Shown: positions 31,046-42,554 of the stretch, one piece after another
Position numbering within the stretch: the first letter of the stretch is position 1
How the letters are laid out: every line of letters begins with the position of its first letter
Position numbers and translations under genes: made by a program
NCBI RefSeq assembly: GCF_020283565.1
Contig: NC_060060.1
Coordinates: 2,232,001 to 2,296,000 of the forward strand
DNA: 64,000 nt
DNA from: Trifolium pratense
Taxonomy: Eukaryota > Streptophyta > Magnoliopsida > Fabales > Fabaceae
Direction of reading: 5' to 3'
The notes under the pieces: model-generated
Told to the model about the DNA's origin: nothing
What the model saw: only the letters and a program-made list of their open reading frames with translations
Database searches by the model: none

Positions 31046-34000
31046 CTAATATGAGCGGTTACGATAAAGCATTCGAAGTTCCTTGCAGGAACTGCACGTC
31101 CAAGGCAGTAAAGGAGGGTCCAAGCAATAGGAATGAATTCTTCGACATCGACAAACATCGCAATTCTCGAGTAGTTCCTCAGGTTCCCGACCACGGCAAA
31201 TTACACAAGCACCTGCCTGTGAGGACTGTATAAGCAAATACCAAGTCACAAAGTGACAGAAATAATAATGCCATAATATGCATAAACTTCCACCTAAAAT
31301 ATGGAGAGTTGTGGACATAACTGAATTATTCTAACATGTTATCAAATGCACATTGTTGAATAGAATAGAGTTAAATATGTTTTAGTCCTGTAAAATGAGT
31401 AAATTTAAGTTTTGTTCCTCTAAAATAATTTCTTCGGTTTTCACCCCTCTAAAATATAAAAGTATTGTTTTTTATCTACATCATCGTGTAGGTGATACTA
31501 ATACTATGTCAAAATGTAACTGCAGTTTTTTTCCAGCCCCCCAAAAAAATACTGTATTCATCCTAAAACGAATATTAGAGACCAAAATATCTGATTTCGG
31601 GTTTTAGAGGGATGAAAATCCAATAAAAATATTTTACAGTATTAAATCCGCTCATTATATAAAGTCCAAAAACAATATTTTAAAATTTTGGAAAGACAAA
31701 AACCAAAGAAATATTTTATAGGGACAAAAACCAAAGTTCACCCATCAAATCCATTGTTAGGAATTCAAACTTAAATGCAGTCACATGGCACCTATTTTAG
31801 GAATTAGGAATTCACACTAGTAGATTTTTATTTTCTGGGGGCAGGTAGAAATCTGAATGGAAAGTAGCATATGCTCTTGGTGCTTTACCTTCTCCATGGA
31901 GAGAAGTGGAATGCATTTAAGAGATCACGAAAAATGGTGACCATTCATAAAATTATAGTCTGCTCAAGAACTATTATTTGATTTAAACTAATATAAGAAT
32001 TAAAAAATATATATATAATGATAAACCAACGATGAATTTAGTTTTAAATAAGCATACCTCTAAGTTATTGTCTGGAAATTCTTGATCCATGGGGATAAGA
32101 ATATCTGAGCTTATGTTAACACATGGAATTGTCTGGGAGTATGCTTTTTGATCAGTGGTGGCTGCATGCTCAACTTTCATGATCCTTGTAATAATTGCCT
32201 TGCACAAAGGACAGTTTGAAATTTTCCCCGCTGCTTTCTATAAATATTGAAAAGCAATTATGAGAATGAAAGAAACATTGAAAATGACATGTATAGAATA
32301 AAGCTATACAAGATTGTCAAAAAAGTTCTAATATTCATTCAATTCAACGTTCATATGAAAACCACAAGCTAATGCAAGGGAAAATTCAAATAAAACAAAA
32401 ATAGTAAAGCAAAAACAAAATCCTTTTAAGGAAGGGAAATAAACATAAAATAAATCTAAAATGTTAGAACATCTTTTCACAGTCGAAGATGTATTGGAAT
32501 GAGAAGCATATACTGTATTTATTTGAAAGTCTTGTTGTAAGTTTCATGATGCTGAATTTTGTGCCATAGCTGATATCATTGAAGATGTAATAAAGTCATG
32601 TCCCATGTGCCATCAGCTACGCAAAGAAAATACATTTATTTGACAAAAACTGACGGCACATCAGATATTGAAAAAGGGATTCTGACGAAACTCTAGTACT
32701 ACATACTTTTGAAAACAACTTCAAATTTGAAGGGGTGTTTTCATAACTTCAGATGAATAACGGTTCATCCATATCTTTGTATCTGTATAACAATCCAACT
32801 AATAGAATAAGGCCCAACAATGTCAGCAAGGTGGTGCCTCAAATTCCCAATGAGAAATCAGAAACCAAATTATTACTAGCTGAATTATGTTTTCTGGTAA
32901 GAATGAAAGAATAAAAAAACATGTAGCGCAACTTTCAAATTCATTAAAAAGAGAATACTATACTAATCAAATAATAGGCTTTTATGTATAATAATAGATA
33001 GATATTGGAAAAGGCGAACCTTGCAAGCAACCCAACCCTGGATGCATGTATGACAAAACCGATGTCCACACTCCAAAACCCCCCTTGTTGAACTGAAATC
33101 TGTCCAACATATAACGCATGACAGCTCATTTGAAGTAGGTAAGTCATCAAAATTATCAACCACATCACCATCCGTCAACTTTTCAGCAGAACTGGAACAT
33201 AAATCTACTGTCTTTTGTGTCACAGGAAGGGGATCCTCTATTAACAAAGTTGAACTTCTGACAGCAGATATATGATTTGAATCTCTGCTCTGGTCAATGC
33301 CAACTGAACTTCCACCGATAGTTCTAGTTTGACTAGATAGTCCAGCATCAAATCCTTCACTGTTTTCTTGAATATTGTCAATATTGACATGGCTAGACAG
33401 GGTATAGGTAGCTGCAGCTTCAGCGTTTAGCCTATTCATTTTGCAAAGCTGGTCGTCTGTGCTTAAATCCAAAACTATATGGCTCGACTCCCCTTCACCA
33501 TCATTTTTCATAACCCTTCTTCCTTTACGAGAATGAGTAGCCGTGGTAATAACATCATTACCACGGTGTCTTTTACCTTTCCTTGACAGTATAGATGAAT
33601 ATGAACTTGACGCATCATGCTTGAAAAAGAGGCAAATGGAAATAAATAAGATTAACAAACAATTCAAAATAACATAAACATAAATCATTTACTTGGTCCA
33701 TCATATAGCATTGTGCACCAACAGGATTGTAAAGCCCTTCTATTGATGGGCTTAAAAAAATCATTATATTCTTTTTATTGAACCTGAAAAAACACACTTG
33801 CGATGCATTTAACCCTAATCCTATTTTCAAGAGTACAACAAGAAATTAATTTATTTATTTTTGAAGCAACAAGAAATTACTTTGAAGCACCTGAAATAAA
33901 AAAAAAAGAAAGAGAGTAAGAGACAGGAAAAGAGCTCTGTCCGATAATAAACAGATAGTTTAGGCTTCCTTTACTTTGTGAAAACATTTTCTATGATATG

Positions 34001-36771
34001 TGTTCATTTTAAGTCGCTAATAAGAAATTGCTTTGTGTTCATTTTCTAGGAAATTAATTTATTTATTTTTGAAGCAACAAGAAATTACTTTGAAGCACCT
34101 GAAATAAAAAAAATAAAAAAAAGAGAGTAAGAGACAGGAAAAGAGCTCTGTCCGATAATAAACAGATAGTTTAGGCTTCCTTTACTTTGTGAAAACATTT
34201 TCTATGATATGTGTTCATTTTAACTCGCTAATAAATGTGAGATTCTCGAAATGAACCATTGTGATGGAGAGAAGATGAAATGCTAGTTAGGGATGATGTA
34301 TTTTTAAAAATTATGAAAAAATTCTTTTTGCATTTTCATTGTTTCCAAAAAAAATGCATACAATTGTGTACTAAAAGAGTCTAGTATCTTCTTATTAGCA
34401 AGTAAAACTAACACAAATTTTAAAAATGAAAATAAAAAATGTTTTTACAAAGTAAATGGGTTACCGGGCCTTATACAGTAGTTAGGTATGTTGCATCTTA
34501 CTGCAATCTCTATGTCCATACTTATGGCAAGCATACCACAATTTTTTAATGGGAGCACTTCTAGGGAGGAAACCATGTGGAAAAGTATTCATGAGGAAAG
34601 AAGGTATGCATACAGAAAACAGATATCTTTTTTTAAAAAATAAACATTTGATGCCAAAAACATCAAAAAGAGTCACAGATTGTGCAAATTTGAATATGAA
34701 TCAAATCTATACAAGAAAACAGCCTATCCCTCCGCCTCCAAACCATTAGTGGTTAGTAATGAGAAGTATTTTTCAGTGTACTACGCATTACCAAGAAATT
34801 TATTTGAAACCTGAACTGACACCATAAGAAAATATGTTAGATTTTAATGGAACAACTATTGTCCAGTGGTGCATAAATAAAAAGTTGAGATAATGTGTTA
34901 ACACATATCACTTTGTGAAAGCTACACTCTGTTCAGAATATGAAGCAGCATTCTTATGAATCAGAATTCAGAACATGCTTGGAAACACAAAAATGAAGAT
35001 TACAAATAACGATTGAAAACGAGCTAGAGGAGAACAAAGAAACAAAAATCCTATTGTTACCTTTTTCAATAAAGAAGAATCTTCCAAAACGGAAATTCCG
35101 CAGACCCCAGAACTGAAGTCAGCATTTTGCCTTTCAGATTCAATAGCACATAACCTGCTACTACTTGCTTGAACAGTGACTGGAACTTCCAGTAACAATG
35201 GACCAACTTCATGTCCACTGAAAATAATAATGACAGCAATAAATAAACACTTCAGAACAGGAATTCTGCAAATTTTACTGCACGGCAGATTATAGGAAAG
35301 GGAGGCACCGGTAACATGAACACCAAACAAAATAATCTTATTTGCTAATGAGATCAATGATGCAAAAATTCAAACTACAAAATACTCTTCGGAAAACACA
35401 GGCTCCAAACAAATATGCCCATCGCAAACATAAAATATAAAATATACAGAACACTGGATAACAAAAACCGTTGAAGTTTAACTTGTGGGGTTTTAGCACT
35501 AACACTACTCAAGTAACAAGCAGCTTTTCTAAAAGTTTAAGCTACTAGATCCAGGCCTATGTATGGTTTTATAACTGTAACAGTAAATATCAGTTTAAAC
35601 TGTATAAGATTCTAAGCAAAAATTATCACACCAAATTGATCGGGTTATGCATTTTCATTTTAATTCACACACACACAACAATAATTCCCTTGGTGCTGTC
35701 TTTTTTATAACAAAAGGCCATAATTATTTTATAAAATCCAATGCATTGTGGTATAACTCTGCCATAAATGGGCAGAAAATAGAAAACAAATTCACCTTTG
35801 CAAAATATAAGAATCTTCCGGGACACGCCTTCCTTCCTTTATGCAGTCTTCAACCCAACGGTGGTTGACTATACGCTTTCCTAACTTTCGGGCAATGTTA
35901 TATTTCCTACCTTCAAACTTCCAACACACCTGAGCATTCAAACACAAAAGAATGGACGATAAACAGAATGAGGACACGTAATGCAATTAAACAAATGTCA
36001 TCAAATGTACATTTATGCGAAATCTATAATTTATTAAATTCATAATACTCATTGAAACAAAAAGCCATTTGTCACCTTTGTGATGATGTGTAACTAAAGG
36101 AACTTAATAAGTATCTAAGAATTGGAGGAACCCTCTATTAAAAGCTAGCTATCAGGGGAGAAGAATCAAGCCAATTAACAACTCCACTCAACATTTTACC
36201 CTACTCGATGTGAAACAGTTTTTTTTACCCTACTCGATGTGAAACTTAGGCTTTCATTTGCCAATGAATTGGCCCCGATTCCCCATAATACCCAATCTTT
36301 ATCATAGCGCCGCCCCGGAGAGCCTTCGTTTCAGCAGCTGCACTCTACGACACTTCACTTAACCCTTACAGCTTTCTGACCAATTCTATGAGAACCATTA
36401 ATTTTTCCCCTCTCTTCCCCATTTTTTATTTATTTCGGTTTTTTCAATTGTCCTATATTTTTACTCATTCCTGAGTTCATCTCAAACAAAATAGAAAGAA
36501 TCTTAATAAAGTTAAAGTTTTTTAGATCTGAACACTGTATTTAACCATTCAAACTACACAACACTCAAAGAGAATTATTAATTCCATCATGCACAAAGCA
36601 AACAACAACCAAAGAGTTAAATTAATTAGCAAAAACAACGAAACTCACCAGATGCGTTATTGAATTCGACATATCCCCAACATAATTAGCACCGGCATTC
36701 GAAATCAGCTTAATAAGGTTGAATCGCTCAGATCCATGGTAACCAGTAACCGTCACAACCACCCGATCCAT
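31046..36771 (-). CDS. BRCT-RING-PHD zinc-finger protein (multi-exon)
   Basis: Exons (minus strand): 36,649-36,771; 35,796-35,929; 35,061-35,217; one ending at 33,693 and starting near 33,790; 33,020-33,619; 32,058-32,237; 31,046-31,225. Except around exon 4 all junctions have GT/AG sites and agreeing phases. Exons 1-2 encode an N-terminal BRCT domain ([14 protein letters not shown], then [20 protein letters not shown]). Exons 5-6 hold a C3HC4 RING finger ([25 protein letters not shown]). Exon 7 encodes a PHD-like CX2C...CX2C...HX2C...CX2C finger ending CSSCKELR. The product is about 490 residues. BRCT domains bind phosphopeptides in DNA-damage signalling and RING fingers recruit E2 enzymes, so a nuclear ubiquitin ligase is likely. 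It resembles Arabidopsis At1g67180 (recalled, not searched). Exon 3 ends in phase 0, whereas exon 4 read from the AG at 33,785 needs phase 2, so one small exon or boundary is unresolved. Confidence 0.85.
31370..31770. mobile_element. MITE-like insertion in intron 6 of the BRCT-RING gene
   Basis: The left side TTAAATATGTTTTAGTCCTG and the right side with ATAGGGACAAAAACC are loosely inverted, with internal inverted pieces (CCTCTAAAAT / ATTTTATAGGG). The ends are diverged and no target duplication was fixed. Confidence 0.4.
33842..34236. repeat. 208-bp tandem duplication in the BRCT-RING gene
   Basis: Copy 1 begins at 33,842 (GAAATTAATTTATTTATTTT) and copy 2 at 34,050; both continue through GAGCTCTGTCCGATAATAAAC and TATGATATGTGTTCATTTTAA. 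The copies differ by few bases, so the duplication is recent. It lies in the intron between the third and fourth exons. Confidence 0.85.
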
Positions 36772-36969
36772 ACCTTCAACCTTACAAGCTGCACAATCAG
36801 CAAGAAAAAGTAAAATTAACAAAAGAAAACAATAAGCTTCAACAATTTTGCACAAAATGGGAACAAATAGAAGAAATTGAAACCCTAGCACAGTGGAAGA
36901 ATTCGATTCCGTTCCTAAAATGAAAAACGATTTGTAATTTTTTTTATTATGAGCTATAAAACGAAACCC

Positions 36970-37006
<37 letters not shown>

Positions 37007-37150
37007 TGAGATTGAGGAAGAATTGGTTCATCAGATTCTTCTTTCATCGCAGTTTTGAGTTCAATTTGGTGAACAGTGATGAAGCAATTGCGGGAAGTTC
37101 CAAATTTTGAATATTTTGAGTGAAAAAGCCTCCAAAAAATTAACAAGTGT
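36772..37150 (-). promoter_or_regulatory. 5' leader of the BRCT-RING gene with GA repeat
   Basis: Upstream of ATG 36,771 lies a GA microsatellite on the plus strand at about 36,971-37,002 (CT on the transcript). The frame stays open upstream through a short peptide with a Met at 37,146, but the BRCT homology begins at MDRVVVTV, so the ATG at 36,771 is preferred. No TATA box was identified. Confidence 0.4.
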
Positions 37151-37956
37151 TGTATTTATATCAACACATTTTGGGTCGGGTTAAATATATTCGGTCGGGT
37201 TGAATATATTGGGCTAATTGTATGAAGATTTCTGCTATTTACACCCTATAATATCTTTGCTACAATTTGGAGGTGTGACACAGTTTAATTAACGAAAATT
37301 TCTGAAATATTTTAGAGTTGTGTTTGGATGGAGCATTAAACAATTTTAGAGAATTTAAAGTTTTAAGTAATGTTTCTCTTTAAATTAGCTTCATTTTTAA
37401 ATGTGTATGTTTGGATAGAGTATGGAAGATTTCATTGCAAATATTTTTAGGCCACTTTCATAAATTTGAAAAAAATTGAGTCAAATTTAAATTTTTTGAA
37501 ATTAAGACCAATTTTCTGTTTTTAAAATTTTAAAGGACCAATTTATTTTAAAAATAAAATAAAAAAATTGTAAAGGACCAATTTGTAAAATTTTATGGGC
37601 CAACTTGCAATTTTTGAAAAAATAGAGGCCAAATTGCAATTATAGAAAATTATAGGGGTTAATTTAAAATTATAAAAGATTATAGGGTCACTCTGTTTTT
37701 GGATTGATGAATGTTTTGAGAATTTTTATGTTTGGATGATTAATTTGGAGAATTTTCAAAATTATGGAAATTTATGAAGTATTTTGGCCATGAAAATTTT
37801 AGCTCGAATTATTTTCGGGCTTGTTAGCCCGGTCTGATAAAGTCCGTTTAATAAAAAAATCAAAAAATAAATATTAATAACTTGTTTTAGATGATTTGAA
37901 CTTGGTTTGTATTATAGGAGTTTCTTTTGCCAACTTACCAGTTTCTTAAATATCAT

Positions 37957-38455
37957 CCGCTACTTAAGTAGCGGACGATGTTTTTTGCTCAAATTTCTCA
38001 TTTTTACTACTTAAGTAGCGGATGAGTAAAAATAGGGTACGCGAGAAACTCATAAGTAGTGGATGAGTAAAAATAGGGGCGCACAAGAAACTTGTAAGTA
38101 GCGAATAAGTAAAAATAGGTCGCACGAGAAACTCGTTAGTAGCGGATGAGTAAAAATAGGGTGCTCGAGAAACTCATAGGTAGCGGGTGAGTAAAAATAG
38201 GGTGCAAAAGAAACTCATGAGTAACAGATGAGTAAAAATAAGGCGGCGAGAAACTCGTATGAAGCGGATAAGTAAAAATAAAGCGCGAGAAACTCGTAGG
38301 TAGCGGATGAGTAAAAATAGAGCGCGTGGGAAACTCGTAGGTAGCGGAAGAGTACAAATAGGGTGCGCGAGAAACTCAAGTAGCAGATGTATAAAAATAG
38401 GGCGCTCGACAAACTCATAGATAATAGATGAGTAAAAATAGGGTGCGCGAGAATT
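37957..38455. repeat. Minisatellite, ~41-bp unit, about 11 copies
   Basis: The unit reads roughly GTAGCGGATGAGTAAAAATA followed by GGGTGCGCGAGAAACTC. AGTAAAAATA recurs near 38,025, 38,066, 38,108, 38,149, 38,190, 38,231, 38,271, 38,310 and onward, giving a ~41-bp period. The array starts next to a perfect palindrome CCGCTACTTAAGTAGCGG at 37,957-37,974. Open frames here are by-products of the repeat. Confidence 0.9.
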
Positions 38456-38756
38456 ATTTATCCTATATATTAATGTATAATATAAGTGTATGTTTTTTTG
38501 GTACATTTTTTTTCCCGATATTTTTGCTAGACAACAAATTTTTTTTTTTTTTAAAATCAAACAGTTCTTTAATTATTTTTATTTTTTGGCAGAAATTTTT
38601 TTAGTTATTTATAACTAGCGGCCAGACAGTTCACGTTCTGCGTCTGTTCGTGTCTATTATGTAAATTTTTGTCCAAAAAACAATAAGAAAAAGGCATGCT
38701 GATGAGTTCATTAATAAAAAAAGTGTTGCTAAAACAAAAGACATATGTCTTTATGT

Positions 38757-38893
38757 TATGGTGAGTTTCACCAGTTTAATCTGGTTCGGGGGTCAAATTT
38801 TGGCATCAGGTGGTTCCAGCCCCCTTCCGATCGCAGTTGTGGGGGATCGAACCGTGGTCCCCCTACCAAGTTCAATGTCAATCACCACTGAAC
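38757..38893 (-). mobile_element. tRNA-derived SINE (copy 2)
   Basis: On the minus strand it carries box A-like GTTCAGTGGTGATTGACATT and box B GGTTCGATCCCC, then AACCAGATTAAACTGG. It matches the SINE at 7,294-7,437 along its length, with the better-preserved box B. Confidence 0.65.
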
Positions 38894-39059
38894 AACTAAC
38901 GAATGATATGTTTGTTAATAAAAGATTTTTGCTGCTAAAAAAAATCAAGGGTATAGTTGATATTATGAAAAGTCCACACCAAAGTTTTGTATCTTCCTTA
39001 TATATAAATAGGTATAGATGTTGAGTTTAAGCCCTTAAAATAAATAAAAAAATTCAAAA

Positions 39060-39215
39060 AAACGGACAAGTTTGAAAAGCCTGACAACCCGTACTAGACA
39101 CTAAATTTCGTAGCCCGTTTTTTATTCGGGGTTTTTAACCTGACCCGACGAAACCCGAAGTCTGATCGGGCCGGCCCGAAACTGGTCGGGCCACTAGTTT
39201 TGACAGGTCTAATTT
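39060..39215. repeat. GC-rich transposon-end-like segment
   Basis: Repeated CGGGCC / GGCCCG words (for example GGGCCGGCCCG at about 39,169) resemble a DNA-transposon terminus. A similar AGCCCGGTCTG segment lies near 37,830, so the two may bound one old element. No TSD was established. Confidence 0.3.
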
Positions 39216-39496
39216 GAACAATGCCAATAGTATTAATGTGTGATTAGTTTTTTGAACGTATTCTTCAAATAGTCGGAACCTCTTTATGCATGAAAAAATC
39301 TAAGTTTTTTTTTGAAACAGAAAAAATCTAAGTTAAAACTTCTTAAACATAAACAAATAAAAAACAAAACAATAAGATTTAGCAAAAAAATAAATAAAAA
39401 GATTTAGCAAAAAAATAAATAAAAATAAAACAATAATTTGGTAGTGCTAAAAGCGTAAAACACCTGATCTCACCGTCTCTGTCTTCATGTATATGT

Positions 39497-39803
39497 GCAT
39501 GTTTGGTTTCAATTCTAGAGCATCCAGAATTGATTCTGGACGTGTAGAATTGATTCTGACTTGTTTGGTTTCTCAAAAGTAGAATTGATTCTGCCTCCAG
39601 AATTGATTCTACTTGAAGCTAGAAATCGTAGCTTCTGATTCTAGAATTGATTTTTACACTCAAATTTTTTGTTCAACTCACTTTTTCATGAATATATCCA
39701 AACATAAACCACTTCAGCTTAAAATCAATTTTGGCCAGAATCAATTTTACAGAATCAATTCTCCCAAAATCAATTCTCTCCGCCGCAGAACCAAATACAC
39801 GCT
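39497..39803. mobile_element. Palindromic MITE built on AGAATTGATTCT
   Basis: Inverted ends GTGCATGTTTGGTTTC (left) and, inverted, GCGTGTATTTGGTTC (right), with TATAT on each flank as a possible target duplication. The interior contains many copies of AGAATTGATTCT and AATCAATT in both orientations. It lies about 260 bp upstream of the first F-box gene. Confidence 0.65.
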
Positions 39804-39844
39804 ATATAAAGGATACAATACATGACTATAATAATAACTCCAAG

Positions 39845-39958
39845 AATAATGCTAGCAACATATGGGTCCACATTTTTTTATGGGACCCATGTGAATTTCA
39901 ACCAATAAAAAAAAGTGTGTTGGAGTGTGTTTGTTAAAGAGTGTGTTGCTAACATTTC
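39845..39958. mobile_element. Small MITE in the F-box gene 1 promoter
   Basis: The ends ATGCTAGCAACA and TGTTGCTAACAT are inverted copies about 110 bp apart. The interior is AT-rich and non-coding. Confidence 0.5.
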
Positions 39959-40060
39959 TCTAACTCAAAACCAAATTTGGCTGATTTGAAACATAAACCC
40001 TAAAATCAGTATTCAGTACCAGAAGACAAAGTGTCCTCTCAACTCTTCTTCACAACAAAT

Positions 40061-41479
40061 ATGGTTTCATCATATATACCTGATGAACTTTGGGAATCTA
40101 TTTTTAAATTCATAATCTACGACGACTATGACTACAGCCGTTGTTCTCTATCTCATGTATCTAAACACTTCCTCTCCATCACCAACCGTCTCCTATTCTC
40201 ACTTACTCTCCACGACGAATCAACATGTTGTCGCCTCCTCACACGATTCACCAACCTCGACTCCCTCAACCTCACAAGCAAATACATTGACCTCGACAAC
40301 CTTCTCATTGAAATCTCTCGTTTCCCATTGAAACTCACATCACTCAATCTATCCGAACAACCTACCATACCGGCAATTGGGCTGCGAGCTTTTTCAAAAA
40401 AGATTACAACTTTGACCTCTCTCACTTGTTCCCACATTGATTCTATTAGTAACTCTGATTTGTTCCTCATCGCAGAATGTTTCCCTTTGCTCCAAGAACT
40501 TAACTTTCGTTATCCTTGTCCCTCAATCTCAAGCATAGAAGATTCTTATCATCAAGTTTGCAGTAGCTATGTTGATGGGATAAAGGCTCTTTCACTTGCA
40601 CTTATCAAACTCCGCAAGGTTAATCTTTCTGGATTTCCCCTAAACAATGAATCACTTTTCCACTTGTTTAACAATTGTAAACTTCTCCAAGAAGTCATCA
40701 TGATTAGATGTGATGCAATAACCTACACAGGACTTGCTTATGCTCTCCGTGAGAGACCGACGTTGAATTCTTTATCGTTTCATTCTTTTGAAAGTGGTGA
40801 GTTTGATACTTTAAATTTCATTAACTCGTTGGTGAGTTTGAAGGGTTTGACTTGTCTTGTTTTGTACGATATGAATATCTCAGATGAATTGCTATATTCT
40901 ATTGCAAGGAAACGTCTTCCTTTGACGAAACTTGACCTTTCATTTTGCACCGGCTATAGTTATGCTGGAATCTTACGTTTGTTAACCAAGTGTCAACGTA
41001 TCCAACATTTGAATCTTCAAGGTGCTGAATATCTGACTGATCAACATGTTGTCCAATTGTCTTCATTTCTTGGTGATTTAGTGTACATAAACCTTAGTTA
41101 TTGTGATGAACTCACAGAATCAACATTGTTAGCACTCGCTAGGAAATGTCCTTCACTTAGTAAGATGATAATGGAAACATTTGGGAATAAGATTGTTAGG
41201 CTTTCAGATTCTTTATTACAGGAATCTGGTGTATACCCTCAATTAAAATCTCTCTGTTTGGGTGGCAATCTATGGTTTAGTTATGAAGGCGCCATAATGG
41301 TAGCTTCCATTTTCCCCAATTTGAAGCTGTTTAATTTGAATGCTTGCACTTGCTCCCTCAAGGTGTTTGATTTGTATTCTTGCCCTTGGTTATCTGAAGG
41401 AAATTGTCAAGATTTAAGGAAACGTTGTAAAGTTACATATATCAACTTAGCCGAATGGTCAAGAATGAAGCTACTTTGA
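40061..41479 (+). CDS. F-box/LRR protein 1
   Basis: A 472-residue protein with an N-terminal F-box (SSYIPDELWESIFKFII, with SHVSKHFLSITNRLLFSL) at about residues 3-48, followed by leucine-rich repeats of the LxxLxLS type to the end. F-box proteins of this kind are substrate adaptors of SCF ubiquitin ligases, binding SKP1 through the F-box and targets through the LRRs. The start is ATG 40,061; the frame stays open upstream to a GTG at 40,031, but the paralogues have a Met at this same alignment position. The C-terminus stops at SRMKLL*, about 90 residues short of the paralogue at 52,950, because the LHGMN codons are replaced by a TTTGA stop. An intron in the 3'UTR (41,492-41,819, GT-AG) is likely. 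Confidence 0.85.
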   Translation: MVSSYIPDELWESIFKFIIYDDYDYSRCSLSHVSKHFLSITNRLLFSLTLHDESTCCRLLTRFTNLDSLNLTSKYIDLDNLLIEISRFPLKLTSLNLSEQPTIPAIGLRAFSKKITTLTSLTCSHIDSISNSDLFLIAECFPLLQELNFRYPCPSISSIEDSYHQVCSSYVDGIKALSLALIKLRKVNLSGFPLNNESLFHLFNNCKLLQEVIMIRCDAITYTGLAYALRERPTLNSLSFHSFESGEFDTLNFINSLVSLKGLTCLVLYDMNISDELLYSIARKRLPLTKLDLSFCTGYSYAGILRLLTKCQRIQHLNLQGAEYLTDQHVVQLSSFLGDLVYINLSYCDELTESTLLALARKCPSLSKMIMETFGNKIVRLSDSLLQESGVYPQLKSLCLGGNLWFSYEGAIMVASIFPNLKLFNLNACTCSLKVFDLYSCPWLSEGNCQDLRKRCKVTYINLAEWSRMKLL

Positions 41480-42248
41480 AGTTTGAACTCTGTAAGTTGT
41501 TTTTGTTTTTAAGAATTACTTATTAGATAGATTACTTTTTTAAAATGACAACTTATATACAAATATGCATTTACTCATCATTCTGTGCATGACAATTCTC
41601 TAAATAATATAGTGTAATATTTTTATACAATGTAATGCAAGCAGTTTGGTGCAGTGTTGTTAAATGGCAGTGCCATGGTGTGGCATATTTTTAACGACCT
41701 CCATAGGCCGCAATGGCGTGTTTATATGACAGACTCAGTATTTGCCGTTGTGATTGTTAATTTTCTGTTGGCTTGATAATCATCATTTTTATTGTTGATT
41801 CATTTTGTGTATGCTACAGGTTACTAGAGATCCAGAGAAGATGGTTGCAGTTCAAAGAAATATAAGCATGTTTGGAATTAAAGAAATAGCTAATACTGGA
41901 AATTTTCTAATGCTCAATTGAGTACCTAAGAATTTTTTTATGTGTCTACTTTCTCATTCATTTCTTTGTTATAATTGTTACAACAAAAAGTTTAATTAAT
42001 TGGATTAATGTGAAGTTTTCCAATTCTTTGATCAGTGACAAATTATTGTTATTTGTTTTAAATTTGATTTCCACTCTTGCATGTGACTTTTTAGTGAAGT
42101 TCTGTTTTTGATTTCTTCATCATGCTGTTATTTAATTCATACTCCCATATCTGTCACCTATAGCCACAAGGTTAAATATTTCTTGTTGCCACAAGAAATT
42201 AATTTAATGATGAAGGAATGGGAGTCTTCATTACTTACACTTTCCACA

Positions 42249-42554
42249 ATGAAATCCTCTTCTTCTGCTCCTCTCAGTTCTTCTTCTTCTTCTTCACAAC
42301 AAATGGTTACATCATATTTACCTGATGAGTGTTGGGAATCTATCTTCAAAATCATCATCAAAGATTGCAACAACCATAGCCACTTGAATTCTCTGTCTCT
42401 CATCTCTAAACAGTTTCTCTCCATCACCAACAGATTCTCACTCACAGTCTACGACGAATCAACATGTTGTCCCCTCTTCAAACGATTTGCCAACCTAAAT
42501 TCCCTCAACCTCACAGGCTGCATTAACCTTGACAAGATTCTTCTCACTTGCTGA
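42249..42554 (+). pseudogene. Truncated F-box/LRR fragment
   Basis: The open frame is 101 residues. It repeats the N-terminus of the F-box paralogues (MKSSSSAPLS, then SSQQMVTSYLPDECWESIF and LISKQFLSITN) and stops just after the first LRR at INLDKILLTC. Relative to the others it lacks one internal stretch (LLF before SLTVYDESTCC) and all later LRRs. From about 42,536 the sequence becomes antisense LINE endonuclease, so the gene was cut by a rearrangement. It could encode an F-box-only peptide, but that is unproven. Confidence 0.75.

Noticed and set aside
34482..34676. CHKYGHRDC, reminiscent of a zinc knuckle, inside the BRCT-RING gene
   Set aside because: The first Cys pair is missing, phases do not fit the neighbouring exons, and it lies in an AT-rich intron.
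36622..37146. Longer N-terminus for the BRCT-RING protein starting at 37,146
   Set aside because: The upstream part translates a GA repeat and a leader; homology starts at MDRVVVTV (36,771).
38136..38560. Three overlapping minus-strand frames with repeated YFYSS-like units
   Set aside because: They are translations of the ~41-bp minisatellite.
38758..39024. 88-residue open frame
   Set aside because: It runs antisense through the SINE at 38,757-38,893.
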